A DNA stretch of 64,000 nt, taken from Cryomorphaceae bacterium BACL11 MAG-121001-bin54. Its GTDB lineage: Bacteria > Bacteroidota > Bacteroidia > Flavobacteriales > BACL11. The notes under the pieces are model-generated. The model did no database searches, was not told the DNA's origin, and was given only the letters and a program-made list of their open reading frames with translations. The first letter of the stretch is position 1. Each line of letters opens with the position of its first letter. A program made the position numbers and the translations under genes. Shown in pieces: positions 1 to 7,942 of this stretch. The DNA lies in NCBI GenBank assembly GCA_905182255.1, contig CAJJAH010000002.1:124001-188000 (forward strand). Direction: 5' to 3'.

Positions 1-2
1 AC

Positions 3-200
3 ACTCAAAACATTGATTCACAACATTTTTTCAGTACTGATTGCAATTACACTAATATTAATGAGGATGCTGAATTACACAAAAAAATAATATCAATTAA
101 AGATATTTATGGTAGAGAATCTTCTACACATACTAATTCATTTTTATTTTACATTTACCAAAATGGAAAAATGGAAAAACGAATAATTTTAGATAATTAA
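3..200 (+). CDS. C-terminal end of a secreted protein with a minimal T9SS-like tail (5' end outside window)
   Basis: The frame is open from the window edge to TAA at 198-200, leaving about 65 residues of a larger protein. The last 40 residues contain DIYGRES, then FLFYIY, then MEKRII just before the stop. The same order of elements ends the exported protein at 56524-58287 (DILGRES, FFYIY, VEKRIV), so this is probably a cell-surface or secreted protein carried by the type IX system. It lacks the YPNP block of the classical sorting domain. The passenger domain lies outside the window, so its function cannot be judged. Confidence 0.75.
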   Translation, partial: TQNIDSQHFFSTDCNYTNINEDAELHKKIISIKDIYGRESSTHTNSFLFYIYQNGKMEKRIILDN

Positions 201-260
201 GTATTAATCAATAGACTGAAAAAACAAATTAAATCCTTTTAAAATATAGTAAAGAAACTA

Positions 261-289
261 TTGCTGAAATAAAAATATTTATATTTTTG
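261..289 (+). promoter_or_regulatory. Promoter of tRNA-Ser
   Basis: TTG at 261-263 and TATTTTTG at 282-289 are 18 bases apart. This is the -33/-7 arrangement (TTG, TAnnTTTG) of Bacteroidota sigma factors. The tRNA begins 12 bases after the -7 box. Confidence 0.8.
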
Positions 290-301
290 CAGTCCGCAAT
301 C

Positions 302-386
302 GGAGAGATGGCAGAGTGGTCGAATGCGGTGGTCTTGAAAACCATTGTACAGCAATGTACCGGGGGTTCGAATCCCTCTCTCTCCG
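302..386 (+). tRNA. tRNA-Ser (anticodon TGA)
   Basis: Acceptor arms GGAGAGA (302-308) and TCTCTCC (379-385) pair fully, and the discriminator is G386. The anticodon loop reads CTTGAAA, giving anticodon TGA (serine, UCA codons). A long variable arm (TTGTACAGCAATGTACC region) and the T-loop GGTTCGAATCC are visible, as expected for a class II tRNA. CCA is not encoded. Confidence 0.97.
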
Positions 387-388
387 CA

Positions 389-420
389 AAAAAGTCCTAG
401 CATTTATGTTAGGACTTTTT
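389..420 (+). terminator. Intrinsic terminator after tRNA-Ser
   Basis: AAAAAGTCCTA (389-399) pairs with TAGGACTTTTT (410-420) around a ten-base loop, ending in a T run. It lies directly downstream of the tRNA and just before the Rieske gene. Confidence 0.8.
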
Positions 421-443
421 ATTTATAATTCTAAATTTACATC

Positions 444-1523
444 ATGAAAAAAATAGATGTTGATATCACAAAAGCAGCAACTCTACAAGGAGAGTTTTAT
501 TCTAATAAAGAAAACTTCAATAATAGCTTAGAGAAAATTTTTTCTAGTAGTTGGCAATTCATTTCAGATGATAGTCAATTAAGTGAAGATAGAAGCTCTT
601 TTCCTTTTTATTTTTTAGGAGACCTAATTCCTGAACCTCTATTACTTATCAATAACAAGGGTATAATTAATTGTTTTTCTAATGTATGTACTCATAGAGG
701 AAATATACTTATTAAAGAACCTTTAAATATTAAGAAGTACATTACATGTGGTTATCACGGTAAACAGTTTGATACTTGCGGAAAATTTAAATTTATGCCA
801 AAAACAGAAGAAATGCAAAACTTTCCTTCAGCGCAAGATGATTTACCTAAAATTGAAGTTGCAAAATGGAGACAATTTATTTTTTCATCATTAAAGCCTG
901 AGTTTGATTTTAAAGAATTAATTAATGATGTGGAGCAAAGAATAGGTTGGATGCCAGTTGAAGACTTTAAATACCGAGAAGATTTATCAAAGGAATACTA
1001 TGTTAAAGCAAACTGGGCCTTATATTGTGATAATTACTTAGAGGGATTCCATATTCCTTTTATACATGCTGATTTAAATGCTGTATTAGATTTCGGTAGT
1101 TACGATGTAGAAACTTTTAAATATTCAAATCTTCAACTAGGGATCGCATCTGATGATGATATTTGTTTTGACTTACCTAAAGAATCAAAGGACTATGGAA
1201 GAAAAATAGCTGCATATTACTTTTGGTTATTCCCTAACTTAATGCTTAATTTTTATCCTTGGGGAATGTCAATAAACATTATAATTCCAATTTCAGTAAA
1301 TGAAACAAGAGTGCAGTTTAAATCCTATGTTTGGGATGAGAGTAAATTAGATAGTGGTGCAGGTGCTAATTTAGATAAAGTAGAACTTGAGGATGAACAA
1401 ATAGTTCAACAAGTACAAAAAGGAGTGAATTCTCGATTTTATAAGCATGGTCGATTCTCACCAACCATGGAAAAAGGTGTACATCACTTTCACAGACTTG
1501 TTAGTGATTTTATAAATAATTAG
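444..1523 (+). CDS. Rieske non-haem iron oxygenase, alpha subunit
   Basis: A 359-residue aromatic-ring-hydroxylating/choline-monooxygenase-like oxygenase. The N-terminal Rieske domain has C82-x-H84 and C102-x-x-H105 for the 2Fe-2S cluster. The C-terminal catalytic domain has N197, E200, H203 and H208 in the usual N-x-x-E-x-x-H-x4-H pattern for mononuclear iron. The C-terminal GRFSP...GVHHFH segment is typical of this family. No reductase or ferredoxin gene is beside it; its neighbours are two tRNA genes. The substrate cannot be told: a ring compound or a quaternary amine are both possible. Family assignment is firm, substrate unknown. Confidence 0.88.
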   Translation: MKKIDVDITKAATLQGEFYSNKENFNNSLEKIFSSSWQFISDDSQLSEDRSSFPFYFLGDLIPEPLLLINNKGIINCFSNVCTHRGNILIKEPLNIKKYITCGYHGKQFDTCGKFKFMPKTEEMQNFPSAQDDLPKIEVAKWRQFIFSSLKPEFDFKELINDVEQRIGWMPVEDFKYREDLSKEYYVKANWALYCDNYLEGFHIPFIHADLNAVLDFGSYDVETFKYSNLQLGIASDDDICFDLPKESKDYGRKIAAYYFWLFPNLMLNFYPWGMSINIIIPISVNETRVQFKSYVWDESKLDSGAGANLDKVELEDEQIVQQVQKGVNSRFYKHGRFSPTMEKGVHHFHRLVSDFINN

Positions 1524-1577
1524 AAATAAAAAATTATATATTGTATTTCTAAATAGCATTGATCTTTGGCTTAAACT

Positions 1578-1604
1578 AAAAAAACTCAGTAATCACTTAC
1601 TGAG
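1578..1604 (-). terminator. Terminator of tRNA-Arg, possibly bidirectional
   Basis: CTCAGTAA (1585-1592) pairs with TTACTGAG (1597-1604). On the minus strand the hairpin is followed by seven T residues (A run 1578-1584), so it ends tRNA-Arg transcription. On the plus strand the following CTTTCTGTTTT could also stop the Rieske transcript. Confidence 0.7.
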
Positions 1605-1616
1605 CTTTCTGTTTTG

Positions 1617-1690
1617 TGATCGAGACAGGATTCGAACCTGTGACCGTCTGCTTAGAAGGCAGATGCTCTATCCAGCTGAGCTACTCGACC
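1617..1690 (-). tRNA. tRNA-Arg (anticodon TCT)
   Basis: Read on the minus strand it starts GGTCGAG and ends CTCGATC plus discriminator A. The D arm (AGCTCAGCTGGATAGAGC), the anticodon loop CTTCTAA (anticodon TCT, arginine AGA codons) and the T loop GGTTCGAATCC are all present. Length is 74 bases, with no encoded CCA. Confidence 0.97.
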
Positions 1691-1752
1691 GATGTAAATT
1701 GGGCTGCAAACTTAAAAATTTTCTTCTTCTAAAAAACAAATTAAGAAGAAAT

Positions 1753-2235
1753 TTATTTCCTGTTTAAAACAGCCATTTTTATAGCAGTAATAGCGGCTTC
1801 AATTCCTTTATTACCAAATTTTCCTCCTGACCTATTTAAAGCCTGCTTCATAGTATTATCAGTCAATACTCCAAAAATAACAGGTATATCCAAACTGATA
1901 TTTAAATCTTTGATCCCTAAAGCAACAGCATTACAAACAAAATCAAAATGCTTTGTCTCTCCTTGAATGACTGAACCTAAACAGATTATTGCATCAGGGT
2001 TGTTTTTAGCAGCTATTTTAGCCCCAAAAACTAATTCATAACTACCTGGAACATTGTACCTAACAATATCATTAGTATCTGCACCACATTCAATTAATGC
2101 CTCAATGGCTCCTTTGTAAAGTCCTTCAGTAATATCTCCATTCCATTCAGAAACAACAATACCAAAGGATAAGCCTTTGGCATTGGAAACTTCTTCTTTT
2201 ATAAAGTAAGAGAGATTAGTATTCTTTTTAATCAT
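1753..2235 (-). CDS. ribH: 6,7-dimethyl-8-ribityllumazine synthase
   Basis: Condenses 5-amino-6-ribitylamino-uracil with dihydroxybutanone phosphate, the penultimate step of riboflavin synthesis in the cytosol. At 160 residues it has the normal length. The core GSVIQGETKHFDF motif carries the catalytic H96. The start codon overlaps the stop of the upstream TPR gene as TAATG, indicating coupled translation. No FMN riboswitch is seen upstream; ribD is 45 kb away at 47439, so the rib genes are scattered here. Confidence 0.95.
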   Translation of the reverse strand: MIKKNTNLSYFIKEEVSNAKGLSFGIVVSEWNGDITEGLYKGAIEALIECGADTNDIVRYNVPGSYELVFGAKIAAKNNPDAIICLGSVIQGETKHFDFVCNAVALGIKDLNISLDIPVIFGVLTDNTMKQALNRSGGKFGNKGIEAAITAIKMAVLNRK

Positions 2236-2918
2236 TACAATGCATTTTCAGCTCGAGCAATATATTTTTCAATTCCATTACCCTCACGAGAAGCTTTATA
2301 ATCAGATTCAATTCCTTTGTACAAAACTAATGCATCAGCAACATCACCGTTTGATTCATGAATCATAGCCTGCTTTAACATATATCTTGGAGTTGTAAAA
2401 TCATTAATATTTTTTGCTGCAGCATCTTCATAAAATGAAAGTGCATTATTAAGGTCAGATAATTCCATATAAGCATCACCAATACAACCTAAAGCCAAAG
2501 CAGAAAGCACCATATCATCTGATGAAAAATCACCTAAATATTCAATAGCATTTTCAAAATCACCTGAATTTAAATAGGCTAATCCCGCATAATAATTTGC
2601 TAAAGATCCAGCTTTAGTAGAACTATATTCATCTGCAATATCAACAAATCCTAAGTATTGTCCATCACCATTTAAAGCTAAATTAAAAGAATCTTTTTGA
2701 AAATAAAGCTCAGCCATAAACATATCAGCTTGCGCTTCCTTTTCCATTGGAGCAATATATAGATTTTGATAACCTATAAATAATGCTATAACTAGAACTA
2801 AAGCTCCTACTATTGTTATCAAGTTTTTCTGGTTATCCTCAATATATTGCTCTGTTCTTGAAAGTGTTTCTTCAATTTGAGCAAATTGATCTTCTGTTTT
2901 ATTGTTTTTCTTAGCCAT
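2235..2918 (-). CDS. TPR-repeat inner-membrane-anchored protein (YfgM-like)
   Basis: A 227-residue protein. A polar N-terminus (about 1-32) is followed by one membrane helix (about 34-52, ITIVGALVLVIALFIGY), then TPR-like helices to the end (FENAIEYL, LNNALSFYEDA, VADALVLYKGI). The layout of a short cytosolic tail, one helix and a periplasmic TPR domain matches YfgM/ancillary translocon-type proteins, which chaperone exported proteins. The gene precedes ribH in a two-gene operon with its own promoter at 2939-2968. The exact role is inferred from architecture only. Confidence 0.8.
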   Translation of the reverse strand: MAKKNNKTEDQFAQIEETLSRTEQYIEDNQKNLITIVGALVLVIALFIGYQNLYIAPMEKEAQADMFMAELYFQKDSFNLALNGDGQYLGFVDIADEYSSTKAGSLANYYAGLAYLNSGDFENAIEYLGDFSSDDMVLSALALGCIGDAYMELSDLNNALSFYEDAAAKNINDFTTPRYMLKQAMIHESNGDVADALVLYKGIESDYKASREGNGIEKYIARAENAL

Positions 2919-2938
2919 TTAATCTTATTTTTGGAGCG

Positions 2939-2968
2939 CAAATATAAGATTTTTGAATTGCCAAGCAA
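2939..2968 (-). promoter_or_regulatory. Promoter of the TPR-ribH operon
   Basis: On the minus strand, TTG (2966-2968), a 19-base spacer and TATATTTG (2939-2946) match the Bacteroidota -33/-7 pair. The ATG follows about 20 bases downstream at 2918. Confidence 0.7.
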
Positions 2969-3032
2969 TCATGAACTCTATAAAAATTAATTTATGAGCA
3001 AAGAACTGAATACTAAAACTAATTGAAAGCCA

Positions 3033-4130
3033 TTGCATTTAAAAAACTTACAGATAAATCAGTTTAAAAATCATACTCAAAGTATTTTTTCCTTTACAGA
3101 GCAGGTAAATTGTTTTGTAGGTGATAATGGTGCAGGGAAAACAAATATATTGGATGCTATTCATTATTTATCTCAGTCAAAAAGCTATTTTAACCATATT
3201 GATGCACAAAATATTCAATTCAATATGGACTACTTTATGCTTAAGGGTAATTTTACAAAGAAAGAAATGACTGATGAAATTCAATGTAATTTAAAACAAG
3301 GGGAGGGAAAGGTACTTAAAAAGAATCAAAAAAAATACAAGCGTTTTTCAGAACATATTGGGCAGTTTCCTACTGTAATCATATCACCAACAGATAGTAA
3401 CTTAATTTTAGAAGGAAGTGAGATAAGGCGGAAATATTTAGATAGTAGTATTGCACAATACAAGCAGAGTTACCTTAAAACACTTATCAATTACAACAAA
3501 ACTCTAAAGCAAAGAAATGCTTTACTGAAACAATTTTCTGACAGAGGATATTTTGATGAATTGTCACTTGAAACATATAACAATCAACTTATCCAATTAG
3601 GCACATTAATTTACGACGAAAGGACTGATTTTCTAAAGGAACTCACTCCTGTATTTAATAGATACTATTCTGAAATTTCAGGAAGTAAAGAAGCCGTTAA
3701 TCTTGTATATAAATCACAATTAAATGAAGCTGATTTTAAGGATTTGATAAACGCTTCACAATTAAAAGATAGAGCTAGTAATTATACCCAGGTGGGAACT
3801 CATAAAGATGATATTCTATTTGAGATGAACAATCACCCTATAAAGAAGATTGGTTCTCAAGGTCAACAAAAATCATTTTTAATTGCTTTAAAACTTGCGC
3901 AGTTTGAGTTTATTAAAAATCAAATTGGGTTTAATCCTATTCTTTTGTTGGACGATATATTTGACAAGTTAGATGATAACAGAGTATTAAAATTAATTAG
4001 CTTTGTAAATAAGGGAGTTTTTGGGCAGGTTTTTATTACTGATACTCATGCCCAAAGGAGCGAGGAAATTTTAACAAAAGCCAATATTCCTTACAGTATT
4101 TTTAAAATTGAAAATGGAGCCACACTATAA
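3033..4130 (+). CDS. recF: DNA replication and repair protein RecF
   Basis: An SMC-like ATPase that loads RecA at gapped DNA together with RecO/RecR. It is 365 residues, of normal length. The Walker A GDNGAGKTN lies near residues 30-38, an ABC-type signature (IGSQGQQKS) near residue 270, and the Walker B/D-loop LLLDDIFDKLD near residue 308. The frame is closed by TGA at 3024-3026 and has no upstream ATG, so translation must start at TTG 3033. The stop overlaps the DUF721 start (TAATG). Confidence 0.95.
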   Translation: MHLKNLQINQFKNHTQSIFSFTEQVNCFVGDNGAGKTNILDAIHYLSQSKSYFNHIDAQNIQFNMDYFMLKGNFTKKEMTDEIQCNLKQGEGKVLKKNQKKYKRFSEHIGQFPTVIISPTDSNLILEGSEIRRKYLDSSIAQYKQSYLKTLINYNKTLKQRNALLKQFSDRGYFDELSLETYNNQLIQLGTLIYDERTDFLKELTPVFNRYYSEISGSKEAVNLVYKSQLNEADFKDLINASQLKDRASNYTQVGTHKDDILFEMNNHPIKKIGSQGQQKSFLIALKLAQFEFIKNQIGFNPILLLDDIFDKLDDNRVLKLISFVNKGVFGQVFITDTHAQRSEEILTKANIPYSIFKIENGATL

Positions 4131-4420
4131 TGAGAGGTAAAAACACACATAATGTTGGAGACATCATAAGAAAATTAATGAAAAACCCAAAGCTATCAGG
4201 TAAGCTTGATGAATTAGATGCTTTGGCAATTTGGGATGACATAATGGGAGAAGCTTTAATAAAATACATTATTGATAGAAAAATTTACAAAGACATAATG
4301 TATGTAAAATTAAAATCAGCGCCTATGCGCAACGAGTTAAGCTACAAAAAAACAGAACTTTTACAACAAATAAACAAGCGATTAGGAAAGCCATTCTTAA
4401 AAGATATTGTCTTAAAATAA
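4130..4420 (+). CDS. DUF721 family protein (DciA-like)
   Basis: A 96-residue protein of the DUF721 family, whose DciA members load the replicative helicase in many bacteria. It shows the small basic KH-like fold pattern: helix (NVGDIIRKLMKN), the WDDIMGEAL segment, then LYVKL-type strands and SAPMRNELSYKK. Its ATG overlaps the recF stop by one base, and recF-DUF721 adjacency is common. Whether this short form acts as a helicase loader is inferred. DnaB would be the expected partner. Confidence 0.8.
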   Translation: MRGKNTHNVGDIIRKLMKNPKLSGKLDELDALAIWDDIMGEALIKYIIDRKIYKDIMYVKLKSAPMRNELSYKKTELLQQINKRLGKPFLKDIVLK

Positions 4421-4440
4421 ACTTAAACGATTCACTTTCA

Positions 4441-4890
4441 ATGAAACTTAAATCAATAAAAACTACTGACAAACTTGCTTTCTATGCTTTAGAAACGGAT
4501 AAATTAGATACGATTTCTCTTTTTGAAGGAAGTGTGCCTGCAGGATTCCCTTCACCAGCTGATGAGGCTATAGATTTGGATTTGAATCTGCATGATCATT
4601 TGGTAAGAAACCCTAGCCACACTTTTTGTGTAAAGGCAATAGGAGAGAGCATGAAAGATGCTGGCATACAAAGTGGAGATGTAATGTTAGTAGATAGGGC
4701 AATTGAACCTGAAAACAGAAGTATAGTATTGGCAGTTATTGATAATGAGTTTACTGTAAAACGGGTAAATGTTTCTGACAAGAAATTATACCTAATGCCA
4801 GAGAATGAAAATTTCACACCAATTGAAATTACTGAGGAAATGGACTTTAAGGTTTGGGGAGTAGTTACCTATATTATTCATAAAGTTTAA
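4441..4890 (+). CDS. umuD: UmuD-like self-cleaving SOS mutagenesis protein (peptidase S24)
   Basis: A 149-residue LexA/UmuD-family protein. The cleavage region reads PAGFPSPAD, predicting a cut between A34 and G35. The catalytic dyad is S70 (GESM) and K107 (FTVKRV). There is no N-terminal DNA-binding domain, so it is UmuD rather than LexA. In E. coli, cleaved UmuD' activates the Y-family polymerase UmuC; no umuC follows here, only a short gap and a terminator. It lies 20 bases behind the recF-DUF721 pair, so it may be co-transcribed with recF. No SOS box could be recognised. Confidence 0.9.
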   Translation: MKLKSIKTTDKLAFYALETDKLDTISLFEGSVPAGFPSPADEAIDLDLNLHDHLVRNPSHTFCVKAIGESMKDAGIQSGDVMLVDRAIEPENRSIVLAVIDNEFTVKRVNVSDKKLYLMPENENFTPIEITEEMDFKVWGVVTYIIHKV

Positions 4891-5007
4891 AAAATATTTT
4901 TTTATTTAAAAATAAAGGACTTACACTGTTTTGTGAGGATTAGAGTTTTTAGGAAAATGCCTACTCATTTAGGTATTGAAATTACTAAAGTAGTAAGTGT
5001 AAACAAT

Positions 5008-5033
5008 AAAAGCTACCCTTTCGAGTAGCTTTT
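5008..5033. terminator. Bidirectional terminator between umuD and ndk
   Basis: AAAAGCTAC (5008-5016) pairs with GTAGCTTTT (5025-5033) around an eight-base loop. A/T runs on both sides suit termination of both converging genes. Confidence 0.75.
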
Positions 5034-5059
5034 GCTTAGTAATAACAAAAAGTATTTTA

Positions 5060-5476
5060 CTACAATCTTTCCTCAGCTGAAAAGTGGAAGTCAGCTTCAA
5101 TATTTGCATTCTCATCTGAATCAGAACCGTGTACAGCATTTTTAGCTAAACTCTCAGCAAATTCTGCTCTAATTGTTCCTTCTGCAGCATCAGCAGGATT
5201 AGTAGCTCCAATTAAGGTTCTAAAATCAGCAACTGCATTGTCTTTTTCTAAAATAGCAGCAATAATAGGTAATTCACACATGTAATTAACCAACTCTCCA
5301 TAGAAAGGACGCTCACTATGAACAGCATAAAAATTACTAGCTCTTTCTTTAGATAAATGTACTTTTTTCAAAGCTACAATTCTAAATCCTGCTCCTTCAA
5401 TTTTGTTTAAGATTGCACCAGTATTTCCAGCTGCAACAGCTTCTGGTTTAATCATTGTAAATGTAATATTAGACAT
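5060..5476 (-). CDS. ndk: Nucleoside diphosphate kinase
   Basis: Transfers the gamma phosphate of ATP to (d)NDPs through a phosphohistidine. It is 138 residues, the usual length. The catalytic H116 lies in NAVHGSDS, and the N-terminal TMIKPEAV strand is typical. The gene is divergent from nrnA with back-to-back promoters at 5505-5555. Both products act in nucleotide metabolism, though no shared regulation is visible beyond the common intergenic space. Confidence 0.97.
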   Translation of the reverse strand: MSNITFTMIKPEAVAAGNTGAILNKIEGAGFRIVALKKVHLSKERASNFYAVHSERPFYGELVNYMCELPIIAAILEKDNAVADFRTLIGATNPADAAEGTIRAEFAESLAKNAVHGSDSDENANIEADFHFSAEERL

Positions 5477-5504
5477 TTTTTAAATTTTTATTTATTAAGG
5501 GCTG

Positions 5505-5512
5505 CAAAATTA
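5505..5512 (-). promoter_or_regulatory. -7 box of ndk
   Basis: TAATTTTG on the minus strand fits TAnnTTTG, 28 bases before the ATG at 5476. A TTG lies upstream (5528-5530) but with a short 15-base spacer. Confidence 0.55.
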
Positions 5513-5547
5513 GAAATTATTAGCATCCAAGCTATTATTTCTTTTAC

Positions 5548-5555
5548 TATTTTTG
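5548..5555 (+). promoter_or_regulatory. -7 box of nrnA, seven bases before the start codon
   Basis: TATTTTTG fits TAnnTTTG. The ATG is at 5563, so the transcript would have a leader of only about three bases. Confidence 0.6.
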
Positions 5556-5562
5556 CATCAAT

Positions 5563-6582
5563 ATGACAAAAAAAGCACAAGAATTAAAAGTACTGTTAAG
5601 TAGTCCTAAAAAAATAGTTATAACAACCCACAAAGGTCCTGACGGAGATGCAATTGGTTCATCATTAGGATTGTTGCATTTGCTAAAACAACTTGGACAT
5701 AAAGTGCAAATAATAACTCCCAACGAATATGCTGAATTTTTACACTGGTTACCAGGAAACAGTGATGTCATTACTTATGATGGAAATGAAGTGAAAGCTA
5801 ACAAAATAACTAATGAAGCAGAGCTAATTTTTCTATTAGATTTTAGTCATTTAAGCAGGATTTCAACTTATGCTGATACAATAAAAAATAGTAATGCAAC
5901 TAAAATCATGATTGATCATCATCAAGACCCTGACATGGATATTGCAGATATTATCTTTTCGGATATAAGCTCATGCTCTACAGCTCAAATGGTGTTTGAA
6001 GTCATGGAAGCAATGAACATGACTAAGTATCTAAATAAAGCAATTGCTGAATGTTTGTATGTGGGTATCATGACAGATACCGGCAGTTTCAAATACGCAT
6101 CAACTAGCGCAAAAACACATAATGTAATTGCCGAACTGATTAATACAGGAATTGAAAACGATAAAATTCATGATTTAATTTACGATAACTCATCCGCTAC
6201 AAGAATACAATTACTTGGATATTGTCTAAATGAGAAATTAAGACTATATCCAGAAAATAATTCTGCAATTATTTCGTTAACTGAAGATGAATTGAAAAAA
6301 TTTAAATTTAAGAAAGGAGATACTGAAGGATTTGTTAACTATGCATTATCAATTAAAGGAATTAAATTTGCTATTTTTATAGCAGAAAAAGATGGAATAG
6401 TCAAGCTTTCCCTACGCTCAAAGGGAGGGTTTAAAGTAAATAAAATTGCTAATAAATATTTCAGTGGAGGTGGACATATGAATGCTTCAGGTGGAGTATC
6501 TGAATATTCTGTAAATGAAACGATTATAAAAGTTGAAAAAATATTAAATAAATATAAATCTGAATTAAATAAATCTAAATAA
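5563..6582 (+). CDS. nrnA: DHH-family phosphoesterase (NrnA-like nanoRNase/pAp phosphatase)
   Basis: Removes the last nucleotides of RNA decay (nanoRNAs) and, in many members, dephosphorylates pAp. It is 339 residues. The DHH domain has DGDAIGSS (D27, D29) and the name-giving D118-H119-H120. The DHHA1 domain near the C-terminus has GGGHMNASGG around residue 305. Length and motif order match bacterial NrnA. It is followed three bases later by the PPIase gene. The very short leader is notable. Confidence 0.92.
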   Translation: MTKKAQELKVLLSSPKKIVITTHKGPDGDAIGSSLGLLHLLKQLGHKVQIITPNEYAEFLHWLPGNSDVITYDGNEVKANKITNEAELIFLLDFSHLSRISTYADTIKNSNATKIMIDHHQDPDMDIADIIFSDISSCSTAQMVFEVMEAMNMTKYLNKAIAECLYVGIMTDTGSFKYASTSAKTHNVIAELINTGIENDKIHDLIYDNSSATRIQLLGYCLNEKLRLYPENNSAIISLTEDELKKFKFKKGDTEGFVNYALSIKGIKFAIFIAEKDGIVKLSLRSKGGFKVNKIANKYFSGGGHMNASGGVSEYSVNETIIKVEKILNKYKSELNKSK

Positions 6583-6585
6583 ACT

Positions 6586-7665
6586 ATGAGAAAAATAACA
6601 ATCCTATCAATACTATGCGCAATAACATTAAGTTCATTTTCACAAAATATTTTCAATAAAAAAGAAAATACAACAAATAATAATTTAAAATCAAATTTAG
6701 AAAACGGTATGTACGCAAAAATAAATACAACAAAGGGTGAAATCCTAATCAAATTAGAATATGAAAAAACTCCTCTTACAGTGGCTAACTTTGTTGGTCT
6801 AGCTGAAGGAACATTAAAGAATAGCAAAAAAGAATTAGGGACTCCTTACTATGATGGCTTAAAATTCCACAGAGTAATTGCTGATTTTATGGTTCAAGGT
6901 GGCTGTCCTGATGGTAATGGAACAGGTGACCCTGGATATAAATTTGCTGACGAATTTCATCCTAACCTAAAGCATGATAAAGAAGGTGTTTTATCTATGG
7001 CAAACTCAGGGCCAGCAACAAATGGCTCACAATTTTTTATCACTCACAAAGAAACACCATGGTTGGACGGAAAACATTCAGTTTTTGGGTGTGTTATTGA
7101 AGGGATGGATATTGTGAATGCTATTACTCAAGATGATATAATGAATTCCGTGACCATCATAAGAGAAGGTACATCTGCAAAATCATTTGATGCCAAAAAT
7201 ATATTTAAAACTGCTCAATTAGAAATTGAAAAAGCTAATTCTAAAAAAGCAAAAGAATCAGCTCAGTTGATAAAAAAATTAACAGAAGGAGCAACAACTA
7301 CAAAAAGTGGTTTAGCATACTTTATGATTACGGAAGGTTCGGGTGCTCAAGCAACAGCAGGAAAAACAGTATCTGTAAATTATACTGGTAAACTAGCTGA
7401 TGGCACTAAATTTGATTCCTCATACGATAGAAATGCTCCTATAGAGTTTCCCCTAGGAGAAGGAAGAGTAATTCCAGGATGGGATGAGGGAATTTCATTA
7501 TTAAAAGTTGGAGGAAAAGCAACTTTCATTATACCACCTCATTTAGCTTATGGAAGTAAAGGTGCTGGAGGTGTAATACCACCTAACGCAACTTTAATTT
7601 TTGAAGTTGAATTAATGGATGTAAAGCAAGGAAAAAAGGACCTTCATGAAGGTCATAATCATTAA
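6586..7665 (+). CDS. Exported peptidyl-prolyl isomerase: cyclophilin fused to FKBP
   Basis: A 359-residue protein with a signal peptide (about 1-20, ending SSFSQ). A cyclophilin domain (about 43-195) has FHRVIADFMVQGG and NGSQFFIT. A helical linker (about 200-235) is followed by an FKBP domain (about 240-350) with VSVNYTGKL, FDSS, VIPGWDEG and AYG. It ends in a His-rich tail (HEGHNH). Two unrelated proline isomerase folds in one exported chain should help fold envelope proteins. It sits just behind nrnA, and a strong terminator closes the unit. Confidence 0.93.
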   Translation: MRKITILSILCAITLSSFSQNIFNKKENTTNNNLKSNLENGMYAKINTTKGEILIKLEYEKTPLTVANFVGLAEGTLKNSKKELGTPYYDGLKFHRVIADFMVQGGCPDGNGTGDPGYKFADEFHPNLKHDKEGVLSMANSGPATNGSQFFITHKETPWLDGKHSVFGCVIEGMDIVNAITQDDIMNSVTIIREGTSAKSFDAKNIFKTAQLEIEKANSKKAKESAQLIKKLTEGATTTKSGLAYFMITEGSGAQATAGKTVSVNYTGKLADGTKFDSSYDRNAPIEFPLGEGRVIPGWDEGISLLKVGGKATFIIPPHLAYGSKGAGGVIPPNATLIFEVELMDVKQGKKDLHEGHNH

Positions 7666-7721
7666 TAAATAATTCATTACACTTAAGAAATAGTTTTAAA
7701 AAATTATTTTTTAATATTACT

Positions 7722-7755
7722 GTAAAGGCTAACAAATGTTAGCCTTTACTTTTTT
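7722..7755 (+). terminator. Intrinsic terminator after the PPIase gene
   Basis: GTAAAGGCTAAC (7722-7733) pairs perfectly with GTTAGCCTTTAC (7738-7749) around AAAT, followed by six T residues. Confidence 0.9.
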
Positions 7756-7884
7756 ACAAATATTTGTTAGTGATATTTAGCAATGTTTAATAAAAATCAT
7801 ATTATATTTAATAGTAATGGTTAATAAAAAAACTCAATAAAATATTATAATTACTATACTTTTTTAAAAAACAGAAAAATGATA

Positions 7885-7917
7885 AATAAAAAAACACCTC
7901 AATAATTTGAGGTGTTT
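7885..7917 (-). terminator. Intrinsic terminator of the PKD-like protein gene
   Basis: AAACACCTCAA (7892-7902) pairs with TTGAGGTGTTT (7907-7917). On the minus strand it runs into an extended T run, just after the stop at 7943. Confidence 0.85.
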
Positions 7918-7942
7918 CTTGAAATATATTTTTTATAAATAT

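Noticed and set aside
1753-2235. FMN riboswitch in front of ribH or ribD
   Set aside because: ribH follows a TPR gene by overlap and ribD has a four-base gap to its promoter, so there is no room for one.
4933-5028. Short GTG-start frame after umuD (about 31 codons) that might be a umuC remnant
   Set aside because: No similarity to a Y-family polymerase start, and its end lies inside the terminator hairpin.
6339-6827. 162-codon frame on the minus strand
   Set aside because: Antisense to the nrnA end and PPIase start, with low-complexity hydrophobic residues. It is a shadow of two well-supported genes.
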